From Microcebus murinus (Eukaryota; Chordata; Mammalia; Primates; Cheirogaleidae), in the NCBI RefSeq assembly GCF_040939455.1, contig NC_134104.1:142016501-142080500 (forward strand): a DNA stretch of 64,000 nt. The letters are read 5' to 3'. Below the pieces are notes generated by a model. It ran no database searches and was not told the origin of the DNA. It saw nothing but the letters and a program-made list of their open reading frames with translations. The position numbers and the translations under genes are program-made. This document shows positions 10,201-22,117 of this stretch, piece after piece. How positions within the stretch are numbered: position 1 is the stretch's first letter; the number at the start of each line of letters is the position of its first letter.

Positions 10201-11000
10201 ACATGTTTCAGATATAATCAACTGAGCTCTTTCTTTAATAAATTGATTATTTATTTCATTTTCTAAAATTCTATTATGGTATTTATATTTCTCACTGGTT
10301 TGTAAAAGCTTTTGACTTAATATGCATGCTATTCTTTTTGTTACCATACATGTCACAAATATTATGTACAATTTGTGGTTTGTCTATCATGCTTTTGCTT
10401 GTTATATCTTAAAGTACAGCAGACTCTGATTTTTATTTATTTATTTTTTTATTGCAGAGACTGGAAGAGAGGCTCTGATTTTTATCTCATAAAGTCAGTA
10501 TTTTTTTCCTCCTGTGTCATATTTGGAAATGTATCTTATATGTGGAAAAGCCTCTTCTACTATGAAATGATGCAATCATCTCATCAAGGTTTTTATGGCT
10601 GTTTTATTTACAAAAATCACTTAATTTATCTGAAAATTAATTTGTAAATTGCATAAGGTAGAAAACTAAATTCATTATTTTCTTCCACATAGGGAAACAT
10701 TTAATCCCATAATAGTTAATATGTAATAGTTTTGTTCGTTATCATTTGGCTAAAGTTACATGACATATCAAAAATATATGACAGACTATTTCTGGGATTG
10801 AATTCTGGTATATATATTTGACTTCATATTTCTTTTTTAAATTTTTTTTTATTCCAGCATATTAAGGGGATACAAATGTTTAGGTTACATATATTGCCTT
10901 TGCCCCACCTGAGTTAGAGCTTCAAGCATGTCCAATATTTCTATATTAATTATATACTGCATTAATTATCACATCTTTACTGTATAGTTAAATATTTACT
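10201..11000 (-). mobile_element. Old L1M ORF2 fragment (antisense), interrupted
   Basis: Diverged antisense ORF2 text on both sides of the young L1 insert at 10834-10934: 'cacttaatttatctgaaaat' near 10620, 'atttctgggattgaattctgg' split near 10790, then 'ctatattaattatatactgc' near 10941. Continuity across the insert supports one older element that was later interrupted. Confidence 0.65.
10834..10934 (-). mobile_element. Young LINE-1 3' end, strepsirrhine type, with 8-bp TSD
   Basis: About 100 bp of antisense L1 3' end: a T-rich start, then 'attccagcatattaagggga', 'ttgccccacctgagttagag' and 'gcttcaagcatgtcca'. The octamer 'atatttct' flanks it at 10826-10833 and 10935-10942, as expected for a target-site duplication. 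A clean insertion into older L1M sequence. Confidence 0.85.
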
Positions 11001-11012
11001 ATTGCAATACTA

Positions 11013-11394
11013 CCATGGTTATGGGCTGAATTGTGTTCTCCCCCCAACTCTTATGCTGCAATTCTGAATCCCAACACCTCAGAATGTAACTGAATTTGGA
11101 AATGGAGTCTTTGCAGAGGTAATTAAGTTATAATGATGCCATTATTAGAGTGGGTCCTGATCCAATATGACCAGTGTCCTTATAAGAAGAGGAAATGAGG
11201 ACAGGACACACAGAGGAAAGAACACATGAGGACACAGAGAGAAGAAAGGCATCTATAGGCTAAGAATAGTGGCTTCTGAAAAAACCACCTTGCCAACACC
11301 TTGATCTATCCCTAGAATTGTGAGATAAAAATTTATTTTGTTTAAACCACTGGTCTGTGGTACTTTGTTGCAGCAGCTCTAACAAAGTAATAGA
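11013..11394 (+). mobile_element. MaLR LTR (MLT1/MST-like), sense
   Basis: Starts 'atgggctgaattgtgttctc' and continues with 'aacacctcagaatgtaactg', 'ggagtctttgcagaggtaat', 'gtgtccttataagaagagga', 'cacagagagaagaaagg', 'aattgtgagataaaaattta' and 'gtggtactttgttgcagcag'. A near-complete solo LTR of the MaLR group, with moderate divergence. I cannot fix the subfamily by eye. Confidence 0.8.
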
Positions 11395-11797
11395 GTAGAG
11401 TTGTCATTATTTTCTTCTTCAATAAGTTCCTGAAAATGTTTTCAGCATTATGCACTGTAGAATAACTCTGTCACAGTGTTTTTTTCCTTTATATAATTAT
11501 CTTTAACGTCTTAATATATCAGCCTCGTATTTTGGTCAATATGTCATTGGGTTATTTTATCATTTCATTTTATTAATTCACTTTTATTCAGAATGTCAGT
11601 CTTAAATTTTTCAATGACATTTTAATACACCTATTTAACAAAAGAAGAAAAGGGTATAATTATAGAATGAAGGTGAACAAAAAGAAGTAGTTTGAGGAGA
11701 GTAGACAAAAAATATTTGTATCCAAGGTCAGGAATACTGTAATGACAGAGAACGGAAGCAGCCTCTCAGGTGATCTCAAACAGGAACCAAACAACTA
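11395..11797. other. Unassigned sequence
   Basis: AT-rich; no gene or repeat family recognised. Confidence 0.45.
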
Positions 11798-11950
11798 CAG
11801 CAGTCCTTCTCAAACTTTAATGTATATATGTGTCGTTTGGAGATTTCTGTTACCTGTGGATTTTGAATCAGTAGCTCTGGAGTGGGGCCTGTGATTCTGC
11901 ATCTCTAATGATGATACTGCAGCTACTGGTCTATGGATTGTATTTTGAGT
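11798..11950 (+). mobile_element. MER5A-like hAT-Charlie nonautonomous element
   Basis: Contains 'cagtccttctcaaacttta' as the left terminal region, then 'tttgaatcagtagctctggag', 'tggggcctgtgattctgcat' and 'tctaatgatgatactgcagc'. This is the MER5A order. The right TIR is degraded. Confidence 0.75.
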
Positions 11951-12872
11951 TGCAAAAGGCTAGAATGGCTGTGCCTTCATGTTCTCCAACATTTCTGGGC
12001 CAATTCTTGTGCAGACCTGTTTCTGACACCTGGCTCACATTCACAAATTTACCTCTTTATAACTTAATGGTAGACTCTCCTTGTGGGCTTGCAACTACTC
12101 TGCATTTTGCTGTAATCTTATTTGCTTGAACAATAATTGAAAGTATTTTTTTTTTGTCTTTTCTGACACAGGTTAAACTATTTTGTCAACCTGAGTGGGT
12201 TTGATAACATATTCTGGCCCTTTCTCCTGCAATATCCCATGTTGCTAGTCCACTTCAATAAAACCAGAATCACTTTGTGTTTATTGCTAATAAAATTGGG
12301 CTGCACTTAAAGGAAAACCTGATATCCAATTCTGCATTTTAAAAAAGGTTATTTTTTTTTTTTAGGTGGAAGTCTGTATATTATGTTGAATTTAGAGAAA
12401 AATGTCAAAGTTCTTGGAAAATGTAAAATGTTAGATACTTCAGTAGAAATAAACAATATTATTCTTTAACAGTGAGATTCCTGACTTCCATGTTGTAATT
12501 AAGATTATCATTATATGTTTTCTTAACATTTTAGTTATCTGTCAAAACTTGCTTAAAAATAATTCATTGAGTTAATATACTGTTAAGTAAAGAAATGTAG
12601 GTTTCATTGCATGTAAGTAAGAATATATTTTGAAATAATTATTGATATGCACAATCAACTCTTTTGATATTTTATTATATGAATCTTTATGAAGAATAAA
12701 AATGAAAATAATAATTGTCTGATAGTTTAAATCACTAGGTATTTCTATTTTTTTGCATAAAACAGAATTAATTTTGGCACCAAATTGGTTTATCAGAGAG
12801 AACATTTATTTGCCCATTAGACAATTCAGGCCATTTTGTCAAAGATAAAACCAGGTGTTCAATCTGATAATT
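11951..12872. other. Unassigned sequence
   Basis: No gene or repeat family recognised. A pyrimidine-rich tract ending in 'cacag' near 12148-12173 resembles a splice acceptor by chance. No exon evidence follows. Confidence 0.45.
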
Positions 12873-13030
12873 CTTTTTTCCTTTTTATCTTTTAAATTAG
12901 TATGCGTATATAATAGTGGTATATATTTATTTAATATACAGTACATGTAATGTTTTCATATAGGCATAGTGTGCATTAATCAAATTGGGGAAATGGGTAT
13001 CTATCACCCAGAGCATTTATCATTTATTTG
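12873..13030 (-). mobile_element. Old LINE-1 3' UTR fragment (antisense)
   Basis: A T-rich start followed by 'acagtacatgtaatgttttc', 'gtgcattaatcaaattgggg' and 'tatctatcacccagagcatt'. A 5'-truncated L1 3' end that abuts, and probably inserted into, the 3' part of a MaLR LTR ('gtgagaaataaacatttatt'). Confidence 0.75.
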
Positions 13031-13905
13031 TGAGAAATAAACATTTATTTGAAGCCATGCAGTATACAGTAGTTTGTTATAGCAGCTGTAGCTGACTAAT
13101 GCAAAAATTGGTACCAAGGTTGGGTTGTAACCAATACCTAAAAATATGGAAGCTGCTTGGGAACTGAGAAATGGGTAGAGCCTGGAATAGTTTTGAGATA
13201 CATTGTGGAAATATAGACAATAAGGGGAATTCTGATGAGGGCTCAGAAAGAAAAGAGAATAACTATAGAGAAAGCTTACATCCTCTTAGATAATACATAA
13301 ATAATCATAAACAGAATATTGATAGGAATATGGCCAATAAAATTCATTATAGTGAGGTCTCATACAGAAATGAGGAACATGTTATTGAACAATGGATAAA
13401 AGGCAATCATTGTGATAAAATAGCAAAGAACTTGGCTGAATTATTTTCATGTTCTAGTGTTTTATGGAAGATAGAACTTGCAAGCAATGAAACTGGATAT
13501 TGAGCTGAGGAGATTTCTAACCAACGCACTGAAAGTGTTACTTGGTTCCTTATGACTGCTTATAATAAAATGTGAGACGAGAGACATGAATTGAAGAAGG
13601 AATTGTTAAACAAAAAGGATTTATAAAATCCTCAGCCTGTCCATATTACAAAATATGAGAGAACACATTTGGAAGAGAACATTAAGAGTTTAGCTAACCA
13701 ACTATTTGATACGGAAATTAGTGGGGGTGTGAACCATGAACTTACTCAACCATCTCCACAGAAACCAGGAAGAGAGCCCTCACCAGAACCTGACCGTGCT
13801 GGCACAAACTTCCTGGCCTTCAGAACCATACTTTTCTGTTAATTAAAACACCCAGTTTATAATATTTAATTGTCTGTTATGGAAGCCTGAGCTGACTAAG
13901 ACAGT
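13031..13905 (+). mobile_element. MaLR proviral remnant: LTR end, internal region, 3' LTR piece
   Basis: Opens with an LTR end ('tttgttatagcagctgtagc', 'tgactaatgcaaaaattggt'). It continues through MaLR internal sequence ('agaacttggctgaattattt', 'tgaaagtgttacttggttcc') and finishes with a second LTR 3' part at about 13765-13905 ('aggaagagagccctcaccag', 'cctgaccgtgctggcac', 'gactaagacag'). No intact reading frame. The LTR pieces are partial, so this is a broken copy rather than a complete provirus. MaLR internal regions are themselves non-autonomous. Confidence 0.75.
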
Positions 13906-14536
13906 TTGTATTGCTTTTCCGTTGCTGGCTAATTCTGATTTCTCTAATGGAAATGGAGAAAATGCTGCATATGGCTTTTCCCAGAACCAGGCATAAATCT
14001 TTTGCATTTTTGTGGGTACTCTTGGGACCCCGAGAGAGTTGGGCCTTGATAATCTCATAAATTTACACTGACGAGGGAGGACTTTCAGTAATTCTTCTCT
14101 CCCTACTTTCAAAAAGAATCCTGCTCCTATGACATGGAGATTAAAATTGCTTCCTTTAGCCTTTTGTTGAAACACACATATTGAACTCAGCCTGATGTTT
14201 GCTTCTAACTGACATCGTTCAATGTTGTGTGCTAGCACCCATCCCATTATTACTGTATATTAATTTTGATTAGACAAAGGGGGGCTCTGTGAGTTTTGAC
14301 TTCCTGTCAGTTCAGTCAAATGTGAGCTGTGGTAATGGAAAGCAAATGCTATTTTTAAAACTCTGGTGAGGAATGTACTACTTGATAACATATTTTAAAA
14401 GTGAGTTATGATTTAGTTAAATGATTATAATTGTCTTTAGTAGATGCAGGGTCTGAACTGGGCACCTAGTTAAAATTCTGCTCCTTCTTGGTCCATGAAC
14501 AATGCAGTTCTAAAATTTCATTTTTTTTTTTTTAGC
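13906..14536. other. Unassigned sequence
   Basis: No repeat family recognised with confidence. A 134-codon minus-strand frame at 13843-14247 overlaps the LTR end and resembles no known protein. A T tract lies just before 14537. Confidence 0.45.
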
Positions 14537-14935
14537 AGCCCCATTATTATGGACTAAATTGTGCCCCTACCCTCAAATTCCCATGTTGAAAACCTATCCC
14601 TCAATGTGACTGTATTTAGAGATAGGGCCTTTAAGGAGGCAATTAAGGTTAAGTTATCAAGTGAGGCCCAATTTAGTAGGTCTGGTGTCCTTATAAGAAG
14701 AGGAAGAGAGACAAACATCTTCCTCTCGCTTTTTGTACACATAGAAGAAAGGCCAAGTGAGGAAACAGAGAAGTTGGCTGTCTGCAAGCCAGGAAGAAAG
14801 ACCTCATTAAAAACCAACCCCCAAAGCATTCAAATCTTGGACTTCTAGCATCCAAAACTGTGAGAAATAAAGTTTTATTATGTAAGCTACCTCATCTGTG
14901 ATATTTTGTTATGGCAGCCCTGGCAGAAGAATATA
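14537..14935 (+). mobile_element. MaLR LTR (MLT1-like), sense
   Basis: Landmarks in order: 'ttatggactaaattgtgccc', 'aatgtgactgtatttagaga', 'tccttataagaagaggaaga', 'tctgcaagccaggaagaaag', 'tcttggacttctagcatcca', 'actgtgagaaataaagtttt' and 'tattttgttatggcagccct'. A near-complete solo LTR. The 91-95 codon open frames here are on opposite strands of the same LTR. Confidence 0.85.
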
Positions 14936-15389
14936 CTCATTTTCCACATTTTATTAACTTTGGAATGATCTTTCTTTCTTTTAGAAACAACTGTTGTGGA
15001 AATGTGGGGGCAAAAGCAAATGAAGATGGCAAATAAAATGACTGAAGGGATTGGCTTGTTCTTAAAGCTTGGCTTGTATTTACTACACACCAGGCTGGAG
15101 AGAGGAGACCAACAGAGTTCGCTGTGGTTGCACAACCTACTCAGATTGCATTCTTTGTTCCCCTGGACTGAAATATCCCTTGTCCTCCTCCCCAATCATT
15201 TATAGAGAGTTAACTACAATTTATAGTTAGAATGTATATAGTATAGTCAGACTATACATATATGAATTACTCTAATTTTTTCAAATGTATTTTTAATTGA
15301 CTTTCACATTGGAATAATACTTTTTTACTTATTTGCCCATGTCCCTCCTCCCAAAAGAACTGCATACAAATACGCAACATTGACATATA
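14936..15389. other. Unassigned sequence
   Basis: No gene or repeat recognised. Mirror-image open frames at 14887-15205 are not supported. Confidence 0.45.
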
Positions 15390-15500
15390 CTTGAAACCGT
15401 TTAGGGCCAGAGTAGTGTTCTACTTTTCTTAATAGTCATAGTACCTATTATAGTACCTGGCACATAAGAGCTTTTCAATATATAATTGAATAACACAAAG
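15390..15500 (+). repeat. L2 LINE 3' end (sense)
   Basis: Ends with 'atagtacctggcacataaga' and 'gcttttcaatatataattga', matching the tail of L2. Only the last 100 bp are recognisable. Confidence 0.6.
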
Positions 15501-16329
15501 TGAATAATAAATCGTACTCCAATTAAATCTCCTAGAGAGATTTCAAAGCATGTGACCTCCATGAAATATATCCAACAATGCAGTTGGGTAAGTTGAAATC
15601 AAATAATTTGGTGGGGTCGCCAGGACATATGTCATAGCTCTTCCTATGGACCTACTCTACCCACTGCTCATGCTGAAAAGGCCATGACTAGAAAGGCCTT
15701 GAAAATTAGATAACCAAAGCCTGTAATTGAAATATGCTTTATCCGTGTTTAAATAATAAACTCTTGTTATTCAATTAGTAATGACCTTCGGTCAAACACT
15801 TTAGACTGCCAAGTAAATTCATCAGTCAAGGTCTCATGTTGTCCCCCAAAGACTTACTAAGATGATTGTGGTACCCACAGTAAATATCAATTCTAGGGTC
15901 TTCTTTTTCTCTTTTTCTCTACCTACTTGTATCTCTTTGTCTTGTTCTCTTAAACAGAAAATTCTCAAGATTCTTTCAAAGGAAACAATTAGGTTTCGTG
16001 TAACCAGAACAGTATTATATTAGTTGCAAATCATATTAAAACAAGGGCATCAACCTTCTTTTTCTTTTTGACTGTGTGACTGTAATGTACAATTAATCTT
16101 TGCATGTTTTCTTTGCTCCAATGGAATAAAAGCTTAGGTTTGTGTGAGGTTGCCCTCCATACAATAAAGACGTACTCTTTTATATTATGTTTCAAGTATT
16201 TGATGTGGTCTTAAATTCTTGATAAAGGAGATGTTGACTATAGGATTAGATGATATTGAATGTTTTTTTGTACATCTAGAATCTCTTTCTCTGAATACAA
16301 CAATGGATTTATAACTCAAAGAAATGAAT
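15501..16329. other. Unassigned sequence
   Basis: No gene or repeat family recognised. Confidence 0.45.
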
Positions 16330-16550
16330 ATGTTTTATAGAGCACCTGTTCTAGGAACCATAGTAGGCTCTTTATATATGGGAAATCATTTAATCCTCAA
16401 ACCTCAAACATGGCAAGTTTGGTAAAACTGTCTGCATTTTACTAGTAAGGGACTGTCTGTGACAATAGCATGCACATCACCACCCAGATAGGAAATGATA
16501 GAGCCGGGGTTAGCACAGGTCTGTCTGGTACTCTTTTCAGACCAAATACA
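16330..16550 (-). repeat. MIR SINE (antisense)
   Basis: Antisense MIR order: 'gagcacctgttctaggaacc', 'gggaaatcatttaatcctca', 'ctgcattttactagtaaggg', 'gatagagccggggttagcac'. Diverged. Confidence 0.75.
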
Positions 16551-16699
16551 TAAATATTTTAAGGGGATACAATGAGGAGTTTTTGATATATTAGATGTCA
16601 TAACGCTTAGATTTCTGATAAATTTATCCCCTTTGCCAAATCCCATTTAAAAAATATTATAGAATTGTAATGGATTATGGTCATCAACTTGCCATTCAC

Positions 16700-16915
16700 T
16701 GGTTATGTTTTAAATTTTGTGTCAGACTACATGTATTAGTTCATGTGATTCTCAGAAGAAATTATGTAAGTGCTATTACTTATATTTTACAGATGAGGTC
16801 AGTGAAACTCAGAGAAGATCATCAACTTTCTCCAGATCATGTAACTTTCAGTGGCAAAGTTGTGACTCAAACCAGGTCTCTGATTCCAGAGCCACACCCT
16901 TAACCACCATCCCCT
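16700..16915 (-). repeat. MIR SINE (antisense)
   Basis: Clear antisense MIR: 'atattttacagatgaggtca', 'agtgaaactcagagaagatc', 'agtggcaaagttgtgactca', 'gagccacacccttaaccacc'. A second MIR in the same orientation 150 bp from the previous one. Confidence 0.85.
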
Positions 16916-17569
16916 TCTGTAACATAAGTTCAGACTCCACTTCAAAACTAGCTAGCACCAGCCCTGGAATTGGAGGTATGAGGAACTAGGGCTGGAGGCA
17001 GGGCTTAGACAGTGTTGTGTTTCTACTGAACTTGCAAAATGGCAAAAGCTTCAGAATACAGTCTTTACAATAGCGTATATCCCACGATAAAGAAGAGTCT
17101 TCAAGCATTTACGCTCACTTTGTGTGCAATGAGTGTGAATTGGCAAGCCTATTTCCCCAGGGTCATGCCTGCAACCTTTAGACTGGCAAAGACATGGAGC
17201 CATTTTACCTTTCTTGAAAGCTGAGAAATCCATTTTCGGATTCTGAGTAGTCGTCCTCATTCTTGCTGTCAGTGAGAAATGTTTCTGGTTTGCATTTAAG
17301 GAATACAGAGTCATCAACATTTTTTGATGTTTGGTAAGCAACTGGTTATCTTTATAGAGGCACCTGTCAAGGATAAGCTCTGCTTCGTTACTAAACTCTT
17401 ATCACTTGTGTGAAGCATTTTTGGTGTGATTTTTCTACCACTTCCCCCCTTCTATCTCCCTCAAGCATCATTGCCATGATTATTTTATTTAGGGCTTGGT
17501 AGTCATCTTGTTTTGTTTTTATCTCTAAATCTAAACTTTAGGGCCACCCGATATAGTAACTTTAAATTA
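16916..17569. other. Unassigned sequence
   Basis: No gene or repeat recognised. Short frames at 17039-17341 lie on both strands and match nothing I know. Confidence 0.45.
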
Positions 17570-17725
17570 AAAAAATATATATATAAAACAAAGAATTTAG
17601 GTTTTTGGTTTACTAGCCATGTTTAATGTGCACAGTAGCCATATGTGGCTAGTTGTTACCATATTGAACATTGCAGATATAAAATATTTTTGTTATTGTT
17701 GAAAGTTATATTGGATAGCACTGCT
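17570..17725. mobile_element. Probable DNA-transposon fragment, family not fixed
   Basis: Contains 'gcacagtagccatatgtggc' and 'tagttgttaccatattgaac', followed by 'ttggatagcactgctt'. This phrase set is familiar from a common mammalian hAT-type nonautonomous repeat, but I cannot name the family. Confidence 0.4.
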
Positions 17726-17839
17726 TTAGAGCTTTTATTTCCTAGGGAAGAAATCTCTTGATGAATATTGTAGTGAATTGTATTAATTTACTTCATGTAT
17801 CTTTCCACTCTGTTGCATGATTTTCCATGGGGTTCCTTG

Positions 17840-18205
17840 CATATGGTGCTATTCCTTATAAAAGGATTATATGTACCTTTGCGCCAGTGCCATCAAGTTT
17901 GAATATATGACTTGCTTTGCCCATGAATTATGAGCATACGTGACTTGTGTAAATTATAAGACGAAGCTTTAATGGCCAGTGGGTACTTCACCATGATAAC
18001 TTTTTTCCTCAGCCAAGAGACCAGCAGTGTTCAAAAGTGGGGCTGTTTCTGAGACCCTGAATGCAGGTGGCATACCACAGAGCTGAACACATCCATAATC
18101 AGTAGTCAATGTGGAAGAAAATAACCTTTCATTGTTGCAGTGACTACTTTGTATATCATTTATTATCACATGATAACTTGACTTAAGCTGACTGATACAA
18201 ATATG
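17840..18205 (+). mobile_element. MLT1-like MaLR LTR, sense
   Basis: Features include 'gaatatatgacttgctttgc', 'gcagtgttcaaaagtggggc', 'tctgagaccctgaatg', 'agtagtcaatgtggaagaaa' and the end 'aagctgactgata'. Resembles old MLT1 LTRs of the H/J age. Diverged, no coding potential. Confidence 0.5.
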
Positions 18206-19309
18206 GACTCCCTTTCAATACTCTGGAGATGAATCCAGGAATGCGAAGTGATTTTCATCAGTGATATATTACACAGGCTGGGCTAGAAGCCAATGTAACA
18301 GAAGCAGACCATACAGATGACACAGTTGACAATCAAGTTCACATATCCTCCAGAGAACAGAAGGTTTGCCCCTGGGTGCACTGGTTAAACCATGTAATAA
18401 AACAAGAGCTGGTATTTTTGGATTTCATTCCATTATCAAGTGGCCAGAATCTGAGTGGTTTTATCCCTAGGGTGTGAATAGCCCTTAAATGAAGAGCCCT
18501 TTGTATGAAAGGATGTGCTTTCTGCAGTCAAGTGACTCTTTCCATTTATACTAATAACTTCTCTGGTGTCTGCATCAGGGAGGTTTCCTTTTTTTATTTC
18601 TAGGATATTTTAGCTTCCATTCCATTACTGCCTTTATATTTTGCAATTGATTAGTAGAGCAATACTAAATATGAATATACAATAAGGGATTAAAGATTTG
18701 GGAATAAAACATGTAAACATGTAACCTGAGAAGGAGATATGGGAGATGAGGGGGCTCAAGTTTTCACATTAATATTTTATTTTAGTTTTGGTTTTATACT
18801 GGGGTTCTTGATTGAAAGAAGAAAAATTGAAAATCATGATTTCTTTGCAATTGGATCTGAGTAATGCAGTGTTCAAACAAAGAAAGTGAGCGGTTAGCAA
18901 CACATTTAGATCTCTTGCACGTCTTGGTAAGTAGAATTTTGAGATCAGCAATGATACATCTCTCTGAAAGTGAATTCTGGAGCTAAAATACCCACCCCAA
19001 AAGGACCATTATTCCATGTGCTTGAAAAGGCACTGGCCCAAGGATAAGATGTTCTGGCATTGATTCTAACAGCATTTAAGGATTAAAGGAATAGATTCCT
19101 TCTCTATATGGCCTCTGCTCTACTAACTATAAAGTGAATGCTTTGTCTGGCTGAGATTGGTGGCTCTAACTTGTGAGTGAATTTTAACAAAAACATCTAC
19201 ACAGTGTTAAAAATACATATATCATCTGCCTAGGTATATTGTAAGACTTTGCCCAGAAACTGTAAAAGTTTATCAATATATTGGACCAACATTTCTGTAT
19301 GAAGTTAAA
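18206..19309. other. Unassigned sequence
   Basis: No gene or repeat family recognised. Confidence 0.45.
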
Positions 19310-20285
19310 AATAAAATAGTATTAATTTGAACCACATTGTTTTACATTAAGGTGCCAGTTCTTATATCCAGGGAAATGACTTATAAAATAACTCAAAAAT
19401 ATAGTTAAAGAAAAAGTAAGACAATTAAAATGAGGTGTTATAAAATATGTATTTAACAGAAGAAGGCAATAAGGTAGGGATAGAGAAACAAAGGCATAAG
19501 ATATAAATGTAAAAAAAATAGTAAATAGTAAATGTGAGTACCATCTTACAAGTAATTGATAAAACATTCCTTGAAAATGTAGAAATTAGCAAGAGGATAC
19601 AAAAATATGATTCCCATATATGCTGCCTATAACAGACACACATTATATTTAAAGGCACAAACAGGTTGAAAGTAAAAGGCTAGAAAAAGGCATACCATGG
19701 AAACAGCAGCCCAAAGAGAACTGTAGTCACTATAATAATATTAAGCAAGATCAACTTTAAGATAAAAATGTTATTAGAAAAAAGATATTTATGATGCTAA
19801 AAGGGTTATTCAAAAAAGGAAGATGTAACAATTATAAATGTATATGCATCTAAAAATAGAGCTTCAAATATATGAAGCAAACGTGACAAAATTGAAGGGA
19901 GGAAAACACAATTCATCAATAACAGTTGGAGATTTCCATACTTCACTTTCAAAAATAAGTAGAAACACTAGGCAGAAAATCAACAGGGAAATAAAAGACT
20001 TGAACAGCACTGTAAGCCAAATGGACCTAACAGATATCTATAGAACAATGCACACCAGCAGAATTTTCATTGTTCTGTGTAAGAGAAGATGAGATCAGTG
20101 GCTCATTCTTTCAAGTACACATGGACCATTCTGCAGATAATCCATATGGTAGGCCATAAAAGAAGCCTCAATAAATTTAAAACAATTTGAAATAAAATAA
20201 TTGTATAAGCATTTTCTCTGACCACAATGAAATTAAATTAGTAATCAGTAACAGACACATTTGGGATTTGTATACTGATGACCAA
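19310..20285 (+). pseudogene. Old L1M ORF2 endonuclease-region relic (sense)
   Basis: Sense-strand text of the 5' third of L1 ORF2. It holds an 'atgcatctaaaaatagagct' block near 19845, 'acagttggagatttccatac' near 19921, 'actgtaagccaaatggacct' near 20010, 'agatatctatagaacaatgc' near 20032, and 'tggtaggccataaaagaagc' near 20148. In the best frame (19838-20092) the family phrase 'QMDLTDIYRTMH' can be read. It ends near the RT boundary and has stops and frameshifts. Both the element's 3' part and ORF1 are absent, so this is an isolated internal piece. Confidence 0.7.
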
Positions 20286-21549
20286 ATGAGGTACTCCATA
20301 TTCTCATGGTCATTAGGCTCCTAATTTATTTTGAATTCCTCTTCATTTGAATATTCTTCACATATACAATAAATATATATACATATATAATTTCATTTTT
20401 ATTGGCTTGATTACAGGGCAGATTGTAAGGTGTGCATTTAAGGCATGGAGAATAATTTCCACAGTTTTGGTTTTCTGAATTTTAAATGGCCTCTCTGGCT
20501 AATGCTCTACTTAATGTTGATCATTAGCTCTAACAACTGGATACCAACTGCTGCCTAATAGCAGAAAAGAAGAGAACTTATTCAAGATAGTTGGTTAGAG
20601 TTAGCACAGTTATAGATCAGCGATTGGAAAGAGAGAGAAATATAGCAATGAAGGTCTTAGTCATGATTAAAACAGTGTTAGAGTAGCCATGACTAAAATA
20701 AATTATTTTGGATTAAGGTCATGAGTATAACGAAGATAAACGTTTGGAAGTAGGGAGGAGGGTGTCTAGAATTTCATTTTTTTTTTCCCCAAAGGAAGGC
20801 ACTGGGTCAGTGACGATCATGTTGTACAACACATTTGCTTCATCTCTGTAAGTGATAATAGGACTGGATTCAACAGTTTACATCACTTCTTTCTTTTCAG
20901 TCTTGTCAGTACATTACTATTGACGAGAGGACACTCACAGTTTGAGGGGAAGCTTTGTTTCTGAGCCTGTGCTTCTGGGTTTGTTTCTTGATCCTCTGAA
21001 TATTATACTGTACACTTTAAGGAATTCAAATTAGAATTAAGGGGAATTGAATTTCCTGTGTGACCTTTTAAATAATGAAGTGTCCCTACGTTCTGTGCTT
21101 CCGACTTCTTAGTCTAAGAAAAACTTCATCTTCTCTCAGCACTCATTTGTCTCCCACATTCCCACAGAATAACTCTAGGGAAGATTTTTAGTAGTTTCTC
21201 CAAACTAAAGAATCCAACTCTTTCTTGGAACATTGCTTGGCACGCTGAAGCCAGAGTATTAACGAATGCTCTTTTTCAAATTTGTGAAGTAAATATTTTT
21301 CTCTCCCCTTCTATCAATACATTCTTGAAGTACTATTATATTTTAAAAAATCCATTTAAAATAGAAATGGAAGGTATCCTTGAAAGAAAAATAGGAATTA
21401 AAGCAGTTTATTCGTAGTTTTTCTTTGTTTTATTTACAGCACAGGACATCGGATCCAGCTAATCTTGTCTTCTCACAACTTCTTAGATTTACCATATGCT
21501 TGTATACATCCTATTCTTTTTATTTCCACTCTCTCTATATTTATAATAC
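20286..21549. other. Unassigned sequence
   Basis: No gene or repeat family recognised. Low-complexity spots are an AT run near 20370-20390 and a T tract near 20778-20787. Confidence 0.45.
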
Positions 21550-21755
21550 CCTTTGAGTGTTTACCTTGTGGCAGACACTTTTCATATATTATTTCTATTC
21601 ATTGCTGAAGTCTTGCAATTTGTATATTATGGTTTTTGCTCAATAGATGAAAGATTGATGGTTCAGAAATACTAACCACTAGGTTACAGTGATGCAGTGA
21701 AGAGTTGCAACTGAAATTAAAACACAGGCTGAACAAAAGCTCAGGGCTCTTTCAC
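21550..21755 (-). repeat. MIR SINE, weak (antisense)
   Basis: Contains 'gtttaccttgtggcagacac', a 'tcatatattatttctattca' segment and 'actaaccactaggttacagt', consistent with antisense MIR 3' to 5' order. The middle core is poorly preserved. Confidence 0.5.
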
Positions 21756-22041
21756 AACTTCTTCTTGCATGCTATGTGTATACTTTCAGCTTCTCTAAAT
21801 AATTCAGTTGACAATCTGATAAATGTGCCATTGAAATCTTTCTTTGGGAGTGTTTCATTCATTCCTCTATTTTGTATTTTTAATTAACATATAATAATTG
21901 TGTATATTTATGGGGTGCAGAGTGCTATTTCAATACATGTATACAATGAGTAATAATAAAATCAGAGTAATAAGTATAATCATTGCCTCAAATATTTATC
22001 AATTCTTTGTGTTGTGAGCATTTAAAATCATTTTCTTACTC

Positions 22042-22117
22042 GAGAGGGGCAGGGGGGATATGGGCAATATACGTAACCTTAACATTTGTTCCCCATAATA
22101 TGCTGAAATAAAAAAAA
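22042..22117 (+). mobile_element. Young LINE-1 3' end, strepsirrhine type (sense)
   Basis: A very short insert: 'ggggcaggggggatatgggc', 'aatatacgtaaccttaacat', 'ccccataatatgctgaaata', then an A tail. It splits the older L1 3' UTR. The flanks 'aaatcattttcttac' and 'aaatccttttctttac' look like an imperfect target-site duplication. Confidence 0.8.

Noticed and set aside
12148..12173. Strong splice-acceptor-like pyrimidine tract ending in CAG
   Set aside because: No open exon or matching donor follows, and poly-T runs make such matches frequent.
13843..14247. 134-codon minus-strand open frame
   Set aside because: Starts in sequence next to a MaLR LTR end, has no recognised domain, and no promoter, splice or poly-A context supports it.
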